Shown here one piece after another: positions 6,743-15,564 of a DNA stretch of 31,202 bases. The number at the start of each line of letters is the position of its first letter. The stretch's first letter is position 1. Origin of the DNA: Actinomycetota bacterium (GTDB lineage: Bacteria; Actinomycetota; Thermoleophilia; Solirubrobacterales; Solirubrobacteraceae); contig SYBY01000528.1 of NCBI GenBank assembly GCA_005788585.1, forward strand, positions 1 to 31,202, in the 5' to 3' direction. The position numbers and the translations under genes are program-made. The notes under the pieces are model-generated. The model made no database searches, was not told the origin of the DNA, and was given only the letters and a program-made list of their open reading frames with translations.

Positions 6743-7684
6743 ATGAAGCTCCGCACGACACCGACCGGCCTGATCGTCGAAGACGCCCCCAACGGGCGGT
6801 GGGTCGCGATCCCCGGGGAAGACGACCTGCTCGCGTTCCTCGCCGGCGGCGATGAGGCGCGCGCCCGCGCCGCCGCCGCGATCAAGGCTGCGGTCGACGT
6901 GGTCGACCCGGCGACGGCGATCCTGCCGTTCCGCCCGCGCTCCATCCGCGCCTTCATGCTCTGGGAGGCGCACGTCATCCAGTCCAGCCGCATGCTGGTC
7001 CAGCGCTTCTTCCCGCCGCCGGCGGCGAAGGCGGTCGCGACGTTCGAGAAGGTGACCGGCAAGACGTTTCCGAAGCTCAAGCCGAACGCGCGCTTCCGGG
7101 AGGCGCCGACGTTCTACGTCGCCAACCACACCTCGGTGCTGGCCGACGGCGAGCCGATGTGGTGGCCGTCGCACACCAAGGCGCTCGACTTCGAACTCGA
7201 GCTCGCCTGCGTGCTGGCCAAGCCGCTCGTCGACGCCACGCCGGAGGAGGCGCTGGACGCCGTCGGCGGCTGGTTCATCCTCAACGACTGGAGCGCTCGC
7301 GACGTGCAGGCCGACGACGCGCGCCGCAACATCTTCGGGCCCGTCATCAAAGCGAAGACGTTCGCGAACTCCATCGGCTGCGACGTGCTGACCGCCGACG
7401 CGATGCCTGACTGGACGGCGGCGACCGGCCGTGTGCGGGTCGACGGCGAGCAGTGGTGTGAGGGCACGACGGCGAACCCGCAGCACACGCTCGGCGCGAT
7501 GCTCGCGTATGCGTCGGCGGGCGAGCGGCTGGACGCCGGCGACGTCATCTCCACGGGCACGATGCCCGGCTGCTGCGGCCTGGAACTCGACCGTTGGATC
7601 GAGCCGGGGCAGACCGTCGAGCTGGAGATCGACGGCATCGGCACGCTGACGAACACCATCAGCCGCTCCGCCGTCCCGGTCTGA
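6743..7684 (+). CDS. Fumarylacetoacetate hydrolase-family protein
   Basis: A FAH-superfamily enzyme that would hydrolyse a C-C bond in, or otherwise process, a diketo acid made by ring cleavage. The metal site is visible: Glu151 and Glu153 in DFELELACVL, and Asp182 in LNDWSARDVQ. The next segment reads IKAKTFANSIG in place of the more usual (G)KSFDTF pattern, a departure that may reflect a different substrate. The family-specific N-terminal region is present and total length is 313. ATG 6743 is chosen over GTG 6713 because the latter lies inside the -10 box; GAGG lies a few bases before the ATG. It is the first gene of the operon, two bases ahead of the hydroxylase start. Confidence 0.87.
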   Translation: MKLRTTPTGLIVEDAPNGRWVAIPGEDDLLAFLAGGDEARARAAAAIKAAVDVVDPATAILPFRPRSIRAFMLWEAHVIQSSRMLVQRFFPPPAAKAVATFEKVTGKTFPKLKPNARFREAPTFYVANHTSVLADGEPMWWPSHTKALDFELELACVLAKPLVDATPEEALDAVGGWFILNDWSARDVQADDARRNIFGPVIKAKTFANSIGCDVLTADAMPDWTAATGRVRVDGEQWCEGTTANPQHTLGAMLAYASAGERLDAGDVISTGTMPGCCGLELDRWIEPGQTVELEIDGIGTLTNTISRSAVPV

Positions 7685-7686
7685 CC

Positions 7687-9180
7687 GTGACCGACTGCGA
7701 CGTCCTCATCTGCGGGTTCGGGCCGGTGGCTCAGCTGCTGGCGCTGATGCTCGGCGACCGCGGGATCTCGACGATCGTCGTGGAGCGCGCCGACGAGCCG
7801 TACCCGCTGCCGCGCGCCGCGGTGATCGACGACGAGGTCCTGCGCATCTTCCAGGGCGTCGGCCTCGACGACGAGGTGCTCGCCGACGCGCAGGTGCAGC
7901 CGGGGGCGAGCATCGTCACCGCGGACGGTCACGCGGTCGAGGTCTTCCGCTCGCGGGTCGGCCGGCTCGGCCATCCCCCGCTCGTGTCCATCAACCAGCC
8001 CTCCATGGAACGCACGCTCATCGCTGCGCTGGAGGACCGGGACACCGTCGACGTGCGGTGGGGGACGACGCTCGAGGTCGTCGACCGGCACGCCGACCAC
8101 GTCGACGCGTACGTCCGTCCCTCCGGCGGCGGGCACGCGGAGCGCCTCTCGGCGCGGTGGCTCGTCGGCTGCGACGGCGGCACGAGCGCGGTCCGCTCGC
8201 GCATGGAGATCCCCTTCGAGGGGCGGACGGCGCCGCAGCGCTGGATCGTCGTCGACGTCCTCGTCGACCGGCCGCTGCGCAAGGTCCCTCATCCGCACTT
8301 CGTCGGCAGCCGCGAGCGCCCCTCCGTGATGGTGCCGATGTCGCCCGGCCGCCACCGCTGGGAGTGGATGCTGCACCCGGGCGAGGACCCGGCCCCGTTC
8401 CTGACCTTCGCCTCGGTGCGCGAGCGGATCCTCCCGTGGCTCGACGGCGAGGAGATCGAGATCGAGCGGGCCGTCGTCTACACGTTCCACACGCGTACGG
8501 CCGCGCGGTGGCGGCGCGGACGCGTGCTGCTCGCCGGCGACGCTGCGCACCTCACGCCACCGTTCGCGGGCCAGGGATTCTCCTCCGGCGCGCGCGACGC
8601 CGCGAACCTCGCGTGGAAGCTCGAGGAGGTCCTGCACGGGGCGCCGGACGCGTTGCTCGACACCTACGAGCAGGAGCGCCGGCCGCACGTCGCTGCGATG
8701 CAGCGCACCGCCAACACCATGGGGGCGTTCGTGCAGGCGACCCATCCACGCACGATCAAGGCGCGGGACCTGCTCCTGCGGGCGCTGGACGGCACGCGCA
8801 TCCAGGATGTCGTTGCGACGAACGTCAAGCCGCTGCCCGCCTACGGTGACGGCGCCTTCGCCTCCCGTCCGGCACGGCTGCCGTGGCGCCGGTCGGTGGG
8901 TGCGCTGTTCCCGCAGACCGACCGGCTCGACGACGAGCTGCCGCGCGGCTGGGCGGCGGTCGCGATCGACGACGTCGCGCGCGAGCTGCTCGAGGAGGCC
9001 GGCCTGACCGTCGTCGACCCGGGAGCCGATGCGGCGTGGCTCAAGCGACACGACGCGTCGTGGGCGCTCCTGCGTCCCGACCGGTTCGTCTTCGGGTGCG
9101 GCGGGATCGACGCCATCGCGCCGACGGTGCGCGCGTGGCGCCGGATCACCGCTCCGGCGCGTGAGGCGGTGGCCGCATGA
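7687..9180 (+). CDS. FAD-dependent aromatic hydroxylase, MhpA-like
   Basis: A class A flavoprotein monooxygenase like 3-(3-hydroxyphenyl)propionate hydroxylase or resorcinol hydroxylase, which adds an ortho hydroxyl to a phenol using NAD(P)H and O2. The N-terminal ADP-binding motif is CGFGPVAQLLA (GxGxxA in place of GxGxxG). The DG motif region is WLVGCDGGTSAVR. The flavin ribityl motif is LLAGDAAHLTPPFAGQGF with Asp285, followed by the MhpA-typical SGARDAANLAWKL. Length is 497, including the C-terminal thioredoxin-like part of this group. GTG 7687 lies two bases after the previous stop. Its product would suit the extradiol dioxygenase downstream. The natural substrate is unknown. Confidence 0.92.
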   Translation: MTDCDVLICGFGPVAQLLALMLGDRGISTIVVERADEPYPLPRAAVIDDEVLRIFQGVGLDDEVLADAQVQPGASIVTADGHAVEVFRSRVGRLGHPPLVSINQPSMERTLIAALEDRDTVDVRWGTTLEVVDRHADHVDAYVRPSGGGHAERLSARWLVGCDGGTSAVRSRMEIPFEGRTAPQRWIVVDVLVDRPLRKVPHPHFVGSRERPSVMVPMSPGRHRWEWMLHPGEDPAPFLTFASVRERILPWLDGEEIEIERAVVYTFHTRTAARWRRGRVLLAGDAAHLTPPFAGQGFSSGARDAANLAWKLEEVLHGAPDALLDTYEQERRPHVAAMQRTANTMGAFVQATHPRTIKARDLLLRALDGTRIQDVVATNVKPLPAYGDGAFASRPARLPWRRSVGALFPQTDRLDDELPRGWAAVAIDDVARELLEEAGLTVVDPGADAAWLKRHDASWALLRPDRFVFGCGGIDAIAPTVRAWRRITAPAREAVAA

Positions 9181-10064
9181 TCGGGGTATTCGGGGCGACC
9201 GGCCAGATCGGCGGCGAGGTCGCGCGCCTGCTGGCCGAGCAGGGTGTTCCCGCCCGCGCGCTCGTGCGCCGTCCCGACGGCCCGGGCCTGCCGCTGCCCG
9301 CCGTGTACGCGGACCTGGCCGACCCGGGCAGCCTCGTCACCGCGCTCGACGGCGTCGACCGCCTGTTCCTCGTCACCCCGCACGTCGCCGACCAGGACCT
9401 GCTGGAGGCCGCGGCCGTCGGCGCCGCGGCGGCGGCGGGGGTGCAGCGCATCGTCAAGGTGTCCGGCGGCGCGGCGTCGCTCGGCCCGAACGGCGCGACG
9501 TCGACGTCCGTCGCGCACTGGCGCTCCGAACAGCGGATCGAGGCGTCCGGGCTGGGCTTCGCGTTCCTGCGCCCGTCGTTCTTCTTCCAGAACCTGCTCG
9601 ACACCGTGGCGCCCGTGGTCTCCTCGGCGGGCGTGCTCGCCGCGCCGCTCGGGCACGCCCCGATCGCGATGGTCGATGCCCGCGACGTCGCCGCGTCTGC
9701 GGTGGCCGCGCTCCTCGACCCGGCGCCGCGCGACGGCGCCTGGCAGCTGACCGGGCCGCGTCCCGTGACGTTCGACGACCTCGCCGAGCACCTCGGCGTC
9801 CGGTACCTCGCGGTGCGCCCCCGCATGGCCGCACGCGCGATGACCCGGCGCGGCGCCCACCAGGACGAGGTCGCGCACGCGATGCGCATGGCCTCCTACT
9901 TCGCCAGCGGCGCCGACGCCGTCGTGACCGACCACGTCGCGCAGCTCACCGGCACGCCGGCCCGACCGATCGAGGCGTTCCTGGCCGAGCACCGCGACGC
10001 CTTCACTCCCGCGACCGGCCTGGCCCGGACGCTGTCCCGCACCCGCAGCAAGGAGCACAGCTGA
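9177..10064 (+). CDS. NmrA-like NAD(P)-binding protein
   Basis: A 295-residue NmrA-type Rossmann protein with VFGATGQIGGEVA at the N-terminus, a cofactor-proximal VQRIVKVSG strand and the typical LRPSFFFQNLL segment of the QorB/azoreductase branch. It has no YxxxK pair. ATG 9177 overlaps the hydroxylase stop (ATGA), so translation is coupled. It resembles the protein at 796-1656. In this operon it could reduce a quinone formed by auto-oxidation of the catechol-like intermediate, or sense NAD(P) redox state. The quinone role is inference from context. Confidence 0.85.
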   Translation: MIGVFGATGQIGGEVARLLAEQGVPARALVRRPDGPGLPLPAVYADLADPGSLVTALDGVDRLFLVTPHVADQDLLEAAAVGAAAAAGVQRIVKVSGGAASLGPNGATSTSVAHWRSEQRIEASGLGFAFLRPSFFFQNLLDTVAPVVSSAGVLAAPLGHAPIAMVDARDVAASAVAALLDPAPRDGAWQLTGPRPVTFDDLAEHLGVRYLAVRPRMAARAMTRRGAHQDEVAHAMRMASYFASGADAVVTDHVAQLTGTPARPIEAFLAEHRDAFTPATGLARTLSRTRSKEHS

Positions 10065-10066
10065 TC

Positions 10067-10987
10067 ATGGTCACCCGCGTCGGGCACATCGCCCTCCACG
10101 TCGCCGACCTCGACCGGGCCGTCGACTTCCAGGAGCAGGTCATCGGGATGGTCGAGACCGAGCGCACCGCCGGGGCCAGCTACCTCACGTGCAACGACCG
10201 CCATCACGAGCTCATCCTCATCGAGGACCGGGCGAACCGCGGCTACGAGCACCTCGCGATGGAGGTCCCCGACGCCGCGGTGCTCGAGGGTGCCGCACGG
10301 CGCCTGCAGGCGGCCGGGGGGACCATGCTCGGTGGCATCTACGACGGCGAGCCGGGCATCGACAGGGCGCTGAAGGTGCAGTCGCCCAACGGGCACGTCT
10401 ACAAGCTGTTCTGCGGCATGGAGACCGTCGACGGGCCGCTCGACGGCGATCGCGCCGTGAAGTTCGAGCACATCTCCACGAAGGTCCGGAACATGCGCGC
10501 CGAGGAGCGGTTCCTGCGCGAGGGCCTGGGCTTCGGGTTCTCCGATCGCATGGGGTTCCTTGCGTCGTGGTGGCACTGCGACGAGGACCACCACGGGATC
10601 GCGCTGACGCTCGCCCCGCGCCCGGAGCTGTCGCACTACGCGTACACCTGGCCGGACTTCGCGTCGCTCGGGCGGGTCGCCGATCGCGTGCTCGCCGCGC
10701 GCGCGAAGAAGTGCATCTGGGGACCGAGCCGCCACGGCCCCGGCAACAACCACTTCCTGTACTTCCACGACGAGGACGGCGCCATGATCGAGTGCTGCTC
10801 GGAACTCGCGCAGATGCGGGCCGACAACTACCAGCCCAGGACCTGGTCGATGCACCCGCGCACGATCAACCAGTGGGGCAGCCCGCCTCCGGCGCGCTTC
10901 CTGCTCACCGGGTTCCCGATCGCCACGCCGACCTCCGGGCGCCCCTCGTGGGCGATGGCGTCTGACCGCAAGGTGGTCGCGGCATGA
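10067..10987 (+). CDS. Type I extradiol (VOC-fold) ring-cleavage dioxygenase
   Basis: A two-domain vicinal-oxygen-chelate dioxygenase, 306 residues, that would open a catecholic ring next to its hydroxyls using Fe(II) (or Mn) and O2. The N-terminal non-catalytic domain starts RVGHIALHVADLDRA. The catalytic domain starts near residue 135 (KFEHISTKV). Metal ligands are His175 or His176 in CDEDHHGIAL, His229 in GPGNNHFLYF and Glu242 in DEDGAMIECC, matching the extradiol fingerprint. AAGGAG lies 11 bases before ATG 10067. Its stop overlaps the ligase start (ATGA). The family is clear; substrate (catechol, hydroxylated phenylpropanoid or similar) is unknown. Confidence 0.9.
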   Translation: MVTRVGHIALHVADLDRAVDFQEQVIGMVETERTAGASYLTCNDRHHELILIEDRANRGYEHLAMEVPDAAVLEGAARRLQAAGGTMLGGIYDGEPGIDRALKVQSPNGHVYKLFCGMETVDGPLDGDRAVKFEHISTKVRNMRAEERFLREGLGFGFSDRMGFLASWWHCDEDHHGIALTLAPRPELSHYAYTWPDFASLGRVADRVLAARAKKCIWGPSRHGPGNNHFLYFHDEDGAMIECCSELAQMRADNYQPRTWSMHPRTINQWGSPPPARFLLTGFPIATPTSGRPSWAMASDRKVVAA

Positions 10988-12855
10988 CGACGCAGGCGGC
11001 CGATCTGCTGTGGCCCGAGGCGTACGGGCCCGAGGACCTCGAGGCGATCGAGGCGGTCCCGCTGGCGGACCGCGGACTCCCGGCGTCGACGTATGCGGCG
11101 CTGGCGCGCGCGGCCGAGCTGTGGCCGGACCGGACCGCCGCGATCTGCCTGCCCGACGCCGAGCGCTGGGAGGAGCCGTCGGGCCGCACGTTCGCGGAGC
11201 TGCTGGCCGACGTGCACCGCGCGGCAGGCGTGCTGGCCGGCTTTCAGGTCCGGCGCCGCACCGCGGTCGCGCTGCTGTCCCCCAACTGCGAGGAGCTGCT
11301 GACCGCGGTCCTCGCCGCTGAGACGGCGGGGATCGCCGCGCCCATCAACCCGGGGCTGGCGTCCGAGCACGTGATCGAGCTCGTGCGCCTCGCGAGTGCG
11401 CGGGTGATCGTGGCCGCCGGACCGGAGCTCGACCCCGCCGCGTGGGAGGTCGCGCGCGAGGCCGCGCAGGCCGTGTCCGCCGTGGCGCTGCTCGCGCTGC
11501 GTCCGACCGGCGCCGACGGCGCGGCGCCCGCGCTGGCGCCGCTGGAGGGCGTCGAGGTCGGCTACTTCGGCGAGCTCGCCGGCCGCCAGCACGACGGCGC
11601 GCCCACGACGCTGCCGGAGGCGGACGACCTGGCGAGCTACATCCACACGGGCGGGACGACCGGGACGCCGAAGCTCGCGGCCCGCACCCACGGCAGCGAG
11701 GTCGCCAACGCCTGGATGATCGCCAGCGCGAGCGAGCTCGGCCAGGACGGCGTCGTGTTCGCCGCGCTCCCGCTCTTTCACACCAACGCGCTGATCGTCA
11801 CGGTGCTCGCGCCGCTCCTGCGCGGCCAGCCCGTGCTGTGGGCCGGCCCGCTGGGCTACCGCGACCTGCCGCTGTACGGCGTCTTCTGGCGCATGGTCGA
11901 GCGGTACAGGATCGCCCTGATGTCGGGCGTGCCGACGGTCTACGCCGTGCTGGCCCAGGTGCCGGTCGACGCGGACATCTCGAGCCTGCGGCTGCCGATC
12001 GTCGGCGCCGCGCCGCTGCCGCCGTCGGTCGCCGAGCAGTTCCACAGCGTGACCGGTGTCGAGCTGTCGGAGGGCTACGGGCTGACCGAGGGGACGTGCG
12101 CCACGGCGCGCGACTGGCCGGGCGCGCCGCGGCGCGGCCCGGGGGGACAGCGGCTGCCCTACCAGGAGGTCCGCGCGGTCTGCGTCGACGAGGTCACCGG
12201 CGCGTGGGAGGACCTGGCGCCCGGCGAGGTCGGCACGCTGGTGATCCGCGGCCCGAACGTCTTCGCCGGCTACCTGCGCCCCGGCCCCGGCGGCCCCGTG
12301 CCCGACCCGGGCGACAAGGTGCGCGACGGCTGGCTGGACACCGGCGACCTCGGGTCGGTCGACGACGAGGGGTTCGTCCGGCTGGCCGGCCGGGCGAAGG
12401 ACCTCATCATCCGCGGCGGCCACACCATCGACCCGGCCGTCATCGAGGACGCGCTGCTCGAGCATGAGGCCGTCCTGGGCGCGGGCGCCGTGGGGCGCCC
12501 GGACGCGCACGCGGGGGAGGTCCCGGTCGCGTACGTCCAGGTGGTGCCCGGTGCGGTGACCGAGGACGAGCTGCTCGCGTGGGCGGCGGACCGCGTCCCC
12601 GAGCGCGCGGCGGCGCCGAAGCTCGTGGAGATCATCGACGAGATCCCGCTGACGCTCGTGGGCAAGCCGTTCAAGCCCGAGCTGCGCCGGCGGGCGGCCG
12701 AACGGGCCGCGCGTGAGGCGATCGGGACGGCGGCAGCCGAGGTGATGGGCGTGCTGGAGGACGGGGCGGTGGTCATCGAGGTCGATGGCGCGGCCGACCT
12801 CGGCGTGGTCGAGGACGCGCTTGCGCCGTTTGCGTTGTCGTGGCGCGTCGGGTGA
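10984..12855 (+). CDS. AMP-forming acyl-CoA synthetase
   Basis: An ANL-superfamily ligase that activates a carboxylic acid to its CoA thioester with ATP. Motifs: phosphate-binding loop HTGGTTGTPKLAARTH (from residue 221), YGLTEGT, the ATP-binding LDTGDLGSVDDEGFV, hinge GRAKDLIIRGGHTIDP and the catalytic lysine Lys561 in LVGKPFKPEL. Total length is 623. About 50 residues follow the usual end of the AMP-binding C-terminal domain, ending VEDALAPFALSWRVG; this short alpha/beta tail is unusual. ATG 10984 overlaps the dioxygenase stop, and its own stop overlaps the P450 start. It probably activates the aromatic acid substrate or a chain-shortened product. Confidence 0.92.
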   Translation: MTTQAADLLWPEAYGPEDLEAIEAVPLADRGLPASTYAALARAAELWPDRTAAICLPDAERWEEPSGRTFAELLADVHRAAGVLAGFQVRRRTAVALLSPNCEELLTAVLAAETAGIAAPINPGLASEHVIELVRLASARVIVAAGPELDPAAWEVAREAAQAVSAVALLALRPTGADGAAPALAPLEGVEVGYFGELAGRQHDGAPTTLPEADDLASYIHTGGTTGTPKLAARTHGSEVANAWMIASASELGQDGVVFAALPLFHTNALIVTVLAPLLRGQPVLWAGPLGYRDLPLYGVFWRMVERYRIALMSGVPTVYAVLAQVPVDADISSLRLPIVGAAPLPPSVAEQFHSVTGVELSEGYGLTEGTCATARDWPGAPRRGPGGQRLPYQEVRAVCVDEVTGAWEDLAPGEVGTLVIRGPNVFAGYLRPGPGGPVPDPGDKVRDGWLDTGDLGSVDDEGFVRLAGRAKDLIIRGGHTIDPAVIEDALLEHEAVLGAGAVGRPDAHAGEVPVAYVQVVPGAVTEDELLAWAADRVPERAAAPKLVEIIDEIPLTLVGKPFKPELRRRAAERAAREAIGTAAAEVMGVLEDGAVVIEVDGAADLGVVEDALAPFALSWRVG

Positions 12856-14012
12856 CCGCCCCGGTCATCGACGCGGACCTCTACGGTCCGGACGCGCTCG
12901 TCGACTCCCGCGACCTGTTCGCGCGGATCCGCGAGGCGGGTCCGGTCGTGTGGCTGCCGCGGCACCGCATGTACGCGATGGGGCGGTTCGACGACGTCCG
13001 GGCCGCGCTGCGCGACGACGCGCTCTTTCGCAGCGGCCGGGGTGTCGCCGCGAACCCGTTGACGAACGCGCTGGCGCGGGATACGACGCTCAACAGCGAC
13101 GACGACGTGCACACCGCTCGGCGACGGGTGCTCATGCGCTCGCTCGGCGCGAAGGCGATCGGCGCCGTCGAGCCGGCGCTGGCGCGTGAGGCGCAGGACG
13201 TCGTCGAGGAGGCGCTGCGCCGCCCGCACGTCGAGGCGGCAGGTGACGTCGCGTCCCGGCTGCCGTCGAGCGTCGTCGCCACGCTGGTCGGCGTCGACGG
13301 TGGGAGTTCGCGCCTGCTGCGATGGGCCGCGGCGACGTTCGAGACGCTCGGTCCGGCAAACGGGCGTGGTGTCCGCGCGATGCCGCGCGCCCTCGGTCTC
13401 TACCTGTTCAGCCGCCGCCTGCGTCCGGACTCCGTGGCGCCGGGCAGCTGGGCGGCGTCGGTCTTCGACGCCCATGCGCGCGGCGAGTTGACCCTGCGTG
13501 AGGCGAAGGCGCTGGTCATCGACTTCGTCGCCCCCGCGCTGGACACCACGATCCTGGCGACGACGTACCTGCTGTGGCTGCTCGGCCGCCACCCCGATGT
13601 GTGGGAGGAGGTGCGCGCCGCGCCCGAGCTCATCCCCGCGACGGTCGTGGAGGCCGTGCGCCTGGCCTCACCCATCCGCGGCTTCACGCGGGAGCTCGCA
13701 CGCGACCACGAGATCGACGGGGTCACGATGAAGCAGGGCGCGCGTGTCGCGGTCCTGTTCGGTGCGGCGAACCTCGACGAGACGGCGTTCCCCGAGCCGG
13801 AGCGCTTCGACGTGCACCGCGAACATGCCGCGCACCTGGGCTGGGGCAACGGCCCGCACACCTGCGTCGGCATCCACCTCGCCAAGCTCGAGATGCGGAC
13901 GCTGCTGGAGGCCATGGCGCCGCGGGTCGAGCGGATCACGGTCGGCACGCCGGTGCCGTTGCGCAACAACACGCTGCAGGGCATCGGGCGGCTCCCAGCT
14001 CGGTTTCGCTGA
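12852..14012 (+). CDS. Cytochrome P450
   Basis: A soluble bacterial P450 monooxygenase, 386 residues, at the end of the catabolic operon. Thiolate ligand Cys338 lies in WGNGPHTCVG. The ExxR pair is Glu267-Arg270 (EAVR). The I-helix oxygen-activation motif is PALDTT (Asp231, Thr232, Thr233), where most P450s have AGxDTT or AGxETT. The usual Phe seven residues before the heme Cys is Trp331. GTG 12852 forms a GTGA overlap with the ligase stop and is preferred over GTG 12840. No ferredoxin or reductase gene is nearby, so electrons must come from elsewhere. O-demethylation or ring hydroxylation of a plant phenolic is a plausible role but is inferred from neighbours. Confidence 0.92.
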   Translation: MTAPVIDADLYGPDALVDSRDLFARIREAGPVVWLPRHRMYAMGRFDDVRAALRDDALFRSGRGVAANPLTNALARDTTLNSDDDVHTARRRVLMRSLGAKAIGAVEPALAREAQDVVEEALRRPHVEAAGDVASRLPSSVVATLVGVDGGSSRLLRWAAATFETLGPANGRGVRAMPRALGLYLFSRRLRPDSVAPGSWAASVFDAHARGELTLREAKALVIDFVAPALDTTILATTYLLWLLGRHPDVWEEVRAAPELIPATVVEAVRLASPIRGFTRELARDHEIDGVTMKQGARVAVLFGAANLDETAFPEPERFDVHREHAAHLGWGNGPHTCVGIHLAKLEMRTLLEAMAPRVERITVGTPVPLRNNTLQGIGRLPARFR

Positions 14013-14040
14013 CGCGGGCCGGACTCTGAGTTGCGCCGCA

Positions 14041-15549
14041 TCATCCGCCGGGTCGCCAGCTGAAGCACCGGTCGAGCCGCGGCAGGCGGTGCACCCACGG
14101 GGCTGCTTCTTCGAGCTCCGCAGCCAACTGAAGGAGGACGGCGTCTGCGCCGAGGCGCCCCAGCAACTGCACGCCCAGCGGGAAGCCTGTGGCGGTCCAG
14201 AACACGGGCACGCTGATCGCAGGCCGGCCGGTCGCGTTGGCGACCTGGGTGTACGGCACCCACGCGAGGTTCGTGTGGATGACCTGGTCGATCACACCGG
14301 TGAGGGCGGCCAATCGCCCCGCCCGCCCGGCGGCCATCGCTCGACCTGCGAGCGCGAGTAGCCGGCCGGTGCGGGTCGCGCCGATCAGCGGCGGCATCCT
14401 CGCGGTGGTCGGAGTGAGCAGGACGTCGTAGCGCTCCTCGTGCGCGGCGATCGCCGCGACGTGCTGCTGAATCGCCGCCTGTGCCGCCAAGAGCCGTCCA
14501 ACATCGGTCGTGCGCCCCATCTCGACGATCGCCAGCGTGTCGGCCTCAAAGTCGCTCGGGCTGGCGCCGGTCTTTGCGCGGATCTCACGGACCTGTGCGT
14601 ACAGGTGCGCGAACCAGATGGTCAAGAAGTCCTGCGCTAGCTGCTCGTCGTCATAGGGCAGGCTCACCTCGTCGAGGTGATGGCCGAGCCCCGCGAGCAG
14701 TTCGGCGGCCTGCGCGACCGCGGCCGACGCTGCAGCGTCCGGGGACGGCGTGAGGCGGGTCGCCGTCGCCACGGCGATGCGGAGCCTCGGCGCTCGCATC
14801 CGCAGCGCCTCGACAAACGGCCTCTGCGGAAGCCGTGCCGAATAGGTCGCATGAGGGTGATCGCCGATCAGGGCATCGCAGAGACCGGCGGTATCGCGGA
14901 CCGTGCGCGACACGACGCCCTGAGCGAGCGCCCCGTTCATAACCTCACCGGTTTGCGGCCCGTGAGGTGAGAGCCCGCGCGAGAGCTTGAGACCGATCAG
15001 ACCGCAGCAGGCGGCCGGAATGCGTATTGACCCTGCGCCATCATTCGCGGCCGCGGCGGGGACGATCCCGGCGGCGACGGCCGCGGCGGCCCCACCCGAC
15101 GAGCCTCCTGGCGTCCGGGCGAGGTCCCAAGGGTTCCGCGCGGGACCCCACAGCGCGGATTCGGTCACGCCGCTGACGCCCAGCTCTGGCACGTTCGTCC
15201 GTCCGAAGATCACGAGTCCCGCATCGAGGAACCGCTGCGTGACGAGCGCGTGCCGGTCCGCGACCTCGCGGGACAGGGCCCGCGAACCGTAGGACGACAC
15301 CTCCCCCGCGTACTCCATCGCGATGTCCTTCAGGAGAAACGGGACGCCCCCGAACGATCCTGCCGGCGCTTGCGCGGCGCGCTCTTGGGCCGCCGCATCC
15401 ATGCGGGCGACAACGGCGTTCACCGCCGGGTTGACGTCGTCAGCGCGCGCTTGGGCGAGAGCGAGCAGCTCACGTGCCGTCACCTCGCCGTCTGCGACGC
15501 ACGCCGCCAGTGAGGTTGCGTCGCGCCTCCTGTACTCCTCGAAGTCCAC
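14041..15549 (-). CDS. Amidase-signature hydrolase
   Basis: A 502-residue amidase with a complete Ser-cisSer-Lys triad: Lys74 (FLLKDIAM), cis-Ser150 (PGGSSGGAAAAVAAG) and nucleophile Ser174 (NDGAGSIRIPA). The 24-residue Ser-Ser spacing is that of the family. The ANDGAGSIRIPAACCGL segment recalls 6-aminohexanoate cyclic-dimer hydrolase (NylA) and related amidases acting on hydrophobic amides. There is no signal peptide, so it is cytoplasmic. The start is GTG 15549. It begins 15 bases after the lipase stop on the same strand, so the two are probably co-transcribed. It converges with the P450 gene, leaving 28 bases between stops. Substrate is unknown. Confidence 0.92.
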   Translation of the reverse strand: MDFEEYRRRDATSLAACVADGEVTARELLALAQARADDVNPAVNAVVARMDAAAQERAAQAPAGSFGGVPFLLKDIAMEYAGEVSSYGSRALSREVADRHALVTQRFLDAGLVIFGRTNVPELGVSGVTESALWGPARNPWDLARTPGGSSGGAAAAVAAGIVPAAAANDGAGSIRIPAACCGLIGLKLSRGLSPHGPQTGEVMNGALAQGVVSRTVRDTAGLCDALIGDHPHATYSARLPQRPFVEALRMRAPRLRIAVATATRLTPSPDAAASAAVAQAAELLAGLGHHLDEVSLPYDDEQLAQDFLTIWFAHLYAQVREIRAKTGASPSDFEADTLAIVEMGRTTDVGRLLAAQAAIQQHVAAIAAHEERYDVLLTPTTARMPPLIGATRTGRLLALAGRAMAAGRAGRLAALTGVIDQVIHTNLAWVPYTQVANATGRPAISVPVFWTATGFPLGVQLLGRLGADAVLLQLAAELEEAAPWVHRLPRLDRCFSWRPGG

Positions 15550-15564
15550 CGTTCGGTCGCCGGG

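Noticed and set aside
4748..7486. Very long minus-strand open frame opposite the amidohydrolase and TetR genes
   Set aside because: It is a high-GC shadow frame: Arg/Ala/Gly-rich without domain motifs, and it lies opposite clearly conserved genes.
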